A stretch of DNA of 64,000 nt, taken from NCBI GenBank assembly GCA_047967505.1, contig CM106541.1; one strand, written 5' to 3'. The translations under genes and the position numbers were made by a program. Every line of letters begins with the position of its first letter. Position 1 is the stretch's first letter. The notes beneath the pieces were generated by a model. It was given only the letters and a program-made list of their open reading frames with translations. It was not told the DNA's origin and did not search any database. Below are positions 59,461 to 64,000 of this stretch, one piece after another. The stretch comes from Dipteris shenzhenensis. Taxonomy: Eukaryota; Polypodiophyta; Polypodiopsida; Gleicheniales.

Positions 59461-59559
59461 GAACCGCATGCAAGGAGGTTGACACAAGGAACTTGTTCAA
59501 GACACAATAAGTCAGGATGTACCCAATTCAAATCACTACTCAGCGTATGCTGCCCTCAC

Positions 59560-59790
59560 ATGTAAACAAAGTCCCAGGCTGACCGTGGACATAGACGGGG
59601 TGCAACTAAAGGACATCTTCGTAGATGGTGGTGAAGTTGTGAACATCATGTAGGACAAACCTATTCTCTACTTATTGGACAATAGTTGCGATCAGCAAAG
59701 GCCATTCAAGATTGGTCCATTGATGACGTTCAGTTGCCCTTAGGATCCACATCCTTGGAAATAGATTCAGAAAGGCGCGATACTGACCAA
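59560..59790 (+). pseudogene. Ty3/gypsy aspartic protease relic
   Basis: LTVDIDGVQLKDIFVDGGEV then VNIM matches the plant Ty3 protease start (ING..L...VDGG..VNIM); the active site is DGG. A TAG follows NIM, and later sequence (KIGPLMTFS) is faint. No RT follows in the window. Confidence 0.65.
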
Positions 59791-59990
59791 TAGAACTAGG
59801 GGAAGAGGATTTTGAAGAGGAAGCGAGTGTGGAAGAAGAGTGTTGGGCTCTTGTGGACTAGACCACTGGTGGTGACCAAGATGAAATAGATGAGGAAAAG
59901 ATGTGGAGGGTGTTAAGAGCTTGAACTACTTGTTAGATTAGGTGGTCCCAGATGAAGATGAAGCTATTATCTTGGACTGGATGGGAGCCG

Positions 59991-60275
59991 TGGGATCCTT
60001 ATCCATCAATATGGTTGAAATATGTTCTCTAGACTCTGGTAACCATCTTCATAGTGGGATGGTCCAAGAAGAAACCCTTGAGACATTTGTGTCAGCTGGT
60101 CTAGGTGAACTCGCTTATGACACAATGCCATGGGATCCTTATCCATATTCATCAATATGGTTGAAATTTATTCTCTAGACTCTGACAACCATCTTCATAG
60201 TGGGATGGTCCAAGAAGAAACCCTCGTCTGTGTCACCTAGTCTAGGTGAACTCGCTTATGACACAATGTCTTTCA
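59991..60275. repeat. Two-copy tandem duplication, period about 140 bp
   Basis: TGGGATCCTTATCCAT starts copies at 59991 and 60131; each ends CTAGGTGAACTCGCTTATGA then CACAATG. Confidence 0.92.
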
Positions 60276-63200
60276 GCCTCTACAATAACCCTCACATGCA
60301 TAGGAGGATGGTGTCCACAAGTATTTGGGAAGGTGGTGGAGAGGTCATCACTAATGTGACCAAGGCAAATGAGCATGATGAGCCAATGACATGGGTTGCA
60401 CCAACCCTGATGAGGGCCATTTGACTACAAAGGATGAGGATACAGATGGTACCACGAAGACAAGTGATAGTGAAGTGAAGGACACAAAGAGTACTGAAGG
60501 GGTGGACATCCATTTTGATCCAAGATGGGCATGACTACTAGGTGACTAATGTTACCCTTAGGTGGGTGGTTCACAAGATGATGACTCCTAGAAGCACAAT
60601 GGACAATATAGTGCATGATGATGGACAAAGCGGGAACCAAGAGAAAAATGAACAACTAGGAGTAGTTCACGTATGCATTGGAGTAATGGCCCTCCTTAGT
60701 GGTGGGCAAGCCCGCATGATACATGGAGAGAATGTAACATTTATCTCTTGTTGAGGGCTATGATGGTACACCTGCATCATTATCGATACATACCATTATC
60801 ACTAATTAGTCCCACATATTCATTGGTGATTGTGGGAAACCCCCTGCCTCCTCAAGGGTCATGGAGCATACACAAAATTTCATTTTTTCTTGTAGCCCAT
60901 CTTGGGGCAGGTGTCAGAAGGAGCAAGACAATTCAAACTTAAATATGAATTTGGGGATTACTTCCTTATTGAGTACCGCTCCTACAAATCTTGAAAGATA
61001 GACCACGATTTAAAAGAGCGCATGCAATAATTACTAGAACAAGCATGCATTGGCCTCTAGCTTTTACATTGCTATGATGATTAGATGAGGTTGGTTGTCA
61101 TGCCTTCAATTCCCAAAAGCTATATAATTTCTCCAAAGGGAATTACATGCTTTCTTCTTATGCATAAGAGCCTATTCACGTGGGAGGGGTGGTTTGCAAA
61201 TCACCCTATCCTTACCAAATTTGACCATCAATCGGGTTTTTCTCTTGGCCCCTTCTCAAGAGGAAGGGCTTGGGTAGCAACGGGGTTTTCCCTCCAAAAC
61301 TACTACACATTAACATAATTGAAAATCTCACATCCAACATTGTTTGCAACTTGCCCACTTCATGTGAACAGGCTCTAAAATTCCCACTCTGCTCAATACT
61401 TAAATTTGAAGGTTGCAACACCCTTGAAAGGGGGTTTTGCCCTTTCCCATGGAGGGAAAATAGAGAAATGAGCCTTCAAAAGAAGTGCCATGGTGGAATT
61501 TTTTTCAAAAGAAGTGCCACATCACCCTTCAAAAATAGCTTAACTAGAAGTAGTACTCTTAAATTACCCTTCAAAAGGAAATTCTAGGCTACCCTTCAAA
61601 TTTGAGGCCTAACTCTATTAACTACAGTCTATCGACACTCACCAAAGGAAATTACATGCTTTCTTCTTATGCATAAGTGAATTGCCACTCTGTTAAGTGC
61701 AGTTTGTCAAAACTCTAGCTTGGCCTACATATACCTGTGTAGACTATACATAATAGGACATGCCCAAATGGCTGCAGTTTGATAGGGCATGTGCAACTAG
61801 GTAGAGGGACAATGCCCTTGCTTCCATGGATACTAGGGTGGGTAATGAGGCTCTTTTGACTAAAAGATGTGCTTCCTCTCTTTGCTGAAAAGTTCAACAT
61901 GCCAAATTCCTAGACATAGGCAAAAGCATCTAATTTCATCTGCGAATGTAATCGTGATTAGTGTATTTTGAGCTAGTTCCATTCTCTTTGGTTCAATTTG
62001 ATGGCCTACATCACCTGCCGTTCGATAAGGTTTCTAGCATTCCAATTGTCTCTTGCTTCTTCATGAGTTTGTTGATCTCGATGGAGATTCAATCATAGGA
62101 TGATTTGAATGCTCAATGAATATTGCCATGTATCTTGTTTTAAAATCTTTGTTTGACTTTTCTTTCTTGCATTCCTAGTCCTTGAATCTGGACTCCGCAC
62201 CCTTGGTTTCTCATATTCCCTCCTTGTAAGATGCAGCTAGCCATTTTCCTTGTTCTACAGTCATTGAAAGTATTCTGTTGCTTAATTTTCTTTAGAATGT
62301 GTTTTTGGCTGAGTTGGCATGTTTGTTGTGACTTTGTAGTAGTCAGAAATAGTAATTGAAAGAACACTTTGTATGTATTGTGGGTCCTTGGCCATCATTT
62401 GTGAAGAAGTACCCAAGCTCACCTGCATCATCAACAACTCCTCTTTTGGTCACAAGCCTAACAGATGGAACTTATCAAAGGATTCACCTATAAAGAAGAC
62501 AAAATATTTCGAAGCTGTTGCCAAACAAGCTTATTCTTTATTATTTTGTGTGAATGTGTTGGATCGAAACTGATGGAATTGTCTTCAAGCTTTCCTGAGT
62601 GGTCAAAATCTTACGTATTATAACAAAGGCTAGAAGCACCATAAATATTTACCTCGAACACATGGTCAAGGAAAGGGAGAGACAAAGCAAAAAAAGTATG
62701 TACATATATAAATGAAAACAAATAATGTTTGCAACAATGTTGTTACTACATGTGACAAAGTCGGAAAGGTAGCTACTTGAACACATGGTCTTATTTTTGT
62801 TGGTATCACTTAAATCTTTGAATTGCAAAATTTAAGGTGACTTTGTAGTTTTTGGTCACCCATATGTCTAATGTTAAGCTTGAGCTTTGATTTGCAAGAA
62901 TTGAAAACTAAACCCTCGGTAGTCATACAATACCATGATTTTGCTCATGCTTGTGCGCAATATTTTCCCATTGATGTTGTTATCAAAAGGTGTGGATGTT
63001 AGTCATGATTTAAGAGGTTGTGTTACTTTTTTTAAAGAAGGTAGATGTAGTGTGATTAAAACATAAGATCAAGAATTCTCTAATATGAAGAAAGGCATAA
63101 AAAATGACAAAGGAGCAAATCAAACTTTGTTCATTTGCAGGTTCAGTTATGTTTCCATGGAACAACTCTAAATACTCATGAGTATGCTTTCTTGCAAGTT

Positions 63201-64000
63201 GCAAAACATTAACATTAACTCATATGTGTTTGTAGCATTAACTCTTTGTGTTTGAGGGTAGGTTGTTGGCAAAGTATGGAACATACAAAGCTCGTGAAGC
63301 AACCTACCCCATGTGCATTCGAGGTGATTTCACAAACAAAGGTTGAGGTTGATGTCACACAATCACATTAGTTTTCCCTCAATCTTATGTGCAACAAATC
63401 AAGCACATGCTCAAAGTTGACTCCTATTTTAGAATAGAGGTCGCAACTGTGATTAATAAAGGCTAAGGGAAAGGAAGTACCTTCACATTATCACTCCATG
63501 TGAGTGCAATGACTTTTTTATCAAGGTATAGCCATTTGAAGGTTCCATCAACTTCATTCCTTAGTCCGTAATATGTACATACATGCCCGTTGCTTCATCA
63601 CTCAGTAAGTTTCGCAGCAGAGTGATAGCCATGTGTGTCCAACCAAATCATTATTGTGGATGAACCGTGCAATGAGGATTGAGTGGCTATAAGTGAAATT
63701 CCTTGCACATAACCTTTTTGTTGTTTTAAGGTTATTTTATTAGTCCTTTATGAATGAGCGTAAGCGTACTTTGGCAAGGCTCATTCAAGAGTATAATCAG
63801 AATGACATAATCATGTATGTTTTTAAGTATGTGCCATACATGAAGGCAAGGAACACTCTAGGTTCACCATATTGGTGGAGATCCCAAAGGGTACAATGAG
63901 AGATGATTTTAAGGAGGCTTTCATTAGCTAATTTTTTAAGCTTTGCTACGAGTGAAAGGTGATGATGTGTCCCTTTTTCTTTGCAAAATAAGTTTTCGCA
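60276..64000. other. Decayed repeat sequence, no supported gene
   Basis: Stop-rich on both strands. AATTACATGCTTTCTTCTTA occurs at about 61141 and 61650. Acidic frames at 60200-60760 may be gag/linker remains of the element whose protease lies at 59560, but no motif confirms this. Nothing recognisable from 61900 to the end. Confidence 0.45.

Overview
The window is nuclear DNA from a land plant with a large, repeat-choked genome. The evidence is spliceosomal exons of a plant-type gene separated by introns of up to 21 kb, chromovirus and Tat/Athila-like Ty3/gypsy elements, a Ty1/copia gag, several plant L1-type LINEs, and primer-binding sites matching the tRNA-iMet 3' end. A fern or gymnosperm fits best; the sequence alone does not settle which.

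One host gene is clearly visible, on the plus strand. Ten exons between 11763 and 55651 join into one uninterrupted reading frame of 300 codons plus a stop. They encode the second half of a SAC-domain phosphoinositide phosphatase of the plant SAC6/SAC7(RHD4)/SAC8 type: the catalytic CX5R motif (19267-19287), the rest of the SAC domain, and two C-terminal membrane segments. The N-terminal exons were not found and should lie upstream of base 1. Introns are either about 84-170 bp or 3.5-21 kb.

Layout. 1-11762 (upstream intron): RNase H relic, tandem duplications, a possible SINE, a LINE relic split by an opposite-strand Penelope-like reverse transcriptase (RT) relic, and an internally deleted chromovirus (element A, minus). 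11763-12058: two exons. 12059-19022: orphan PBS/LTR with triplicated block, LINE ORF1+endonuclease relic, copia gag without pol plus a putative 3' LTR. 19023-19302: two exons including the active site. 19303-40451: LTR/PBS remnant, element B (Ty3, minus, both LTRs, interrupted by a LINE with a 14-bp target-site duplication), element C (Ty3, minus) with a long extra open reading frame after pol and a minisatellite cluster. 40452-40560: exon. 40561-51338: a LINE with inverted 5' part, a gag fragment, and element D (chromovirus, plus) with 3' LTR. 51339-51822: three exons. 51823-55286: LINE fragments and (GA)n tracts. 55287-55651: last two exons. 55652-64000: decayed repeats with one Ty3 protease relic and no gene I can support.

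Two patterns recur across the window. First, many relics carry simple two-copy tandem duplications of about 35-390 bp. Second, long otherwise open transposon frames are broken by single TAG codons where the family has Gln, as expected from C-to-T decay of methylated CAG. No bacterial genes, CRISPR arrays, rRNA or tRNA genes were seen.
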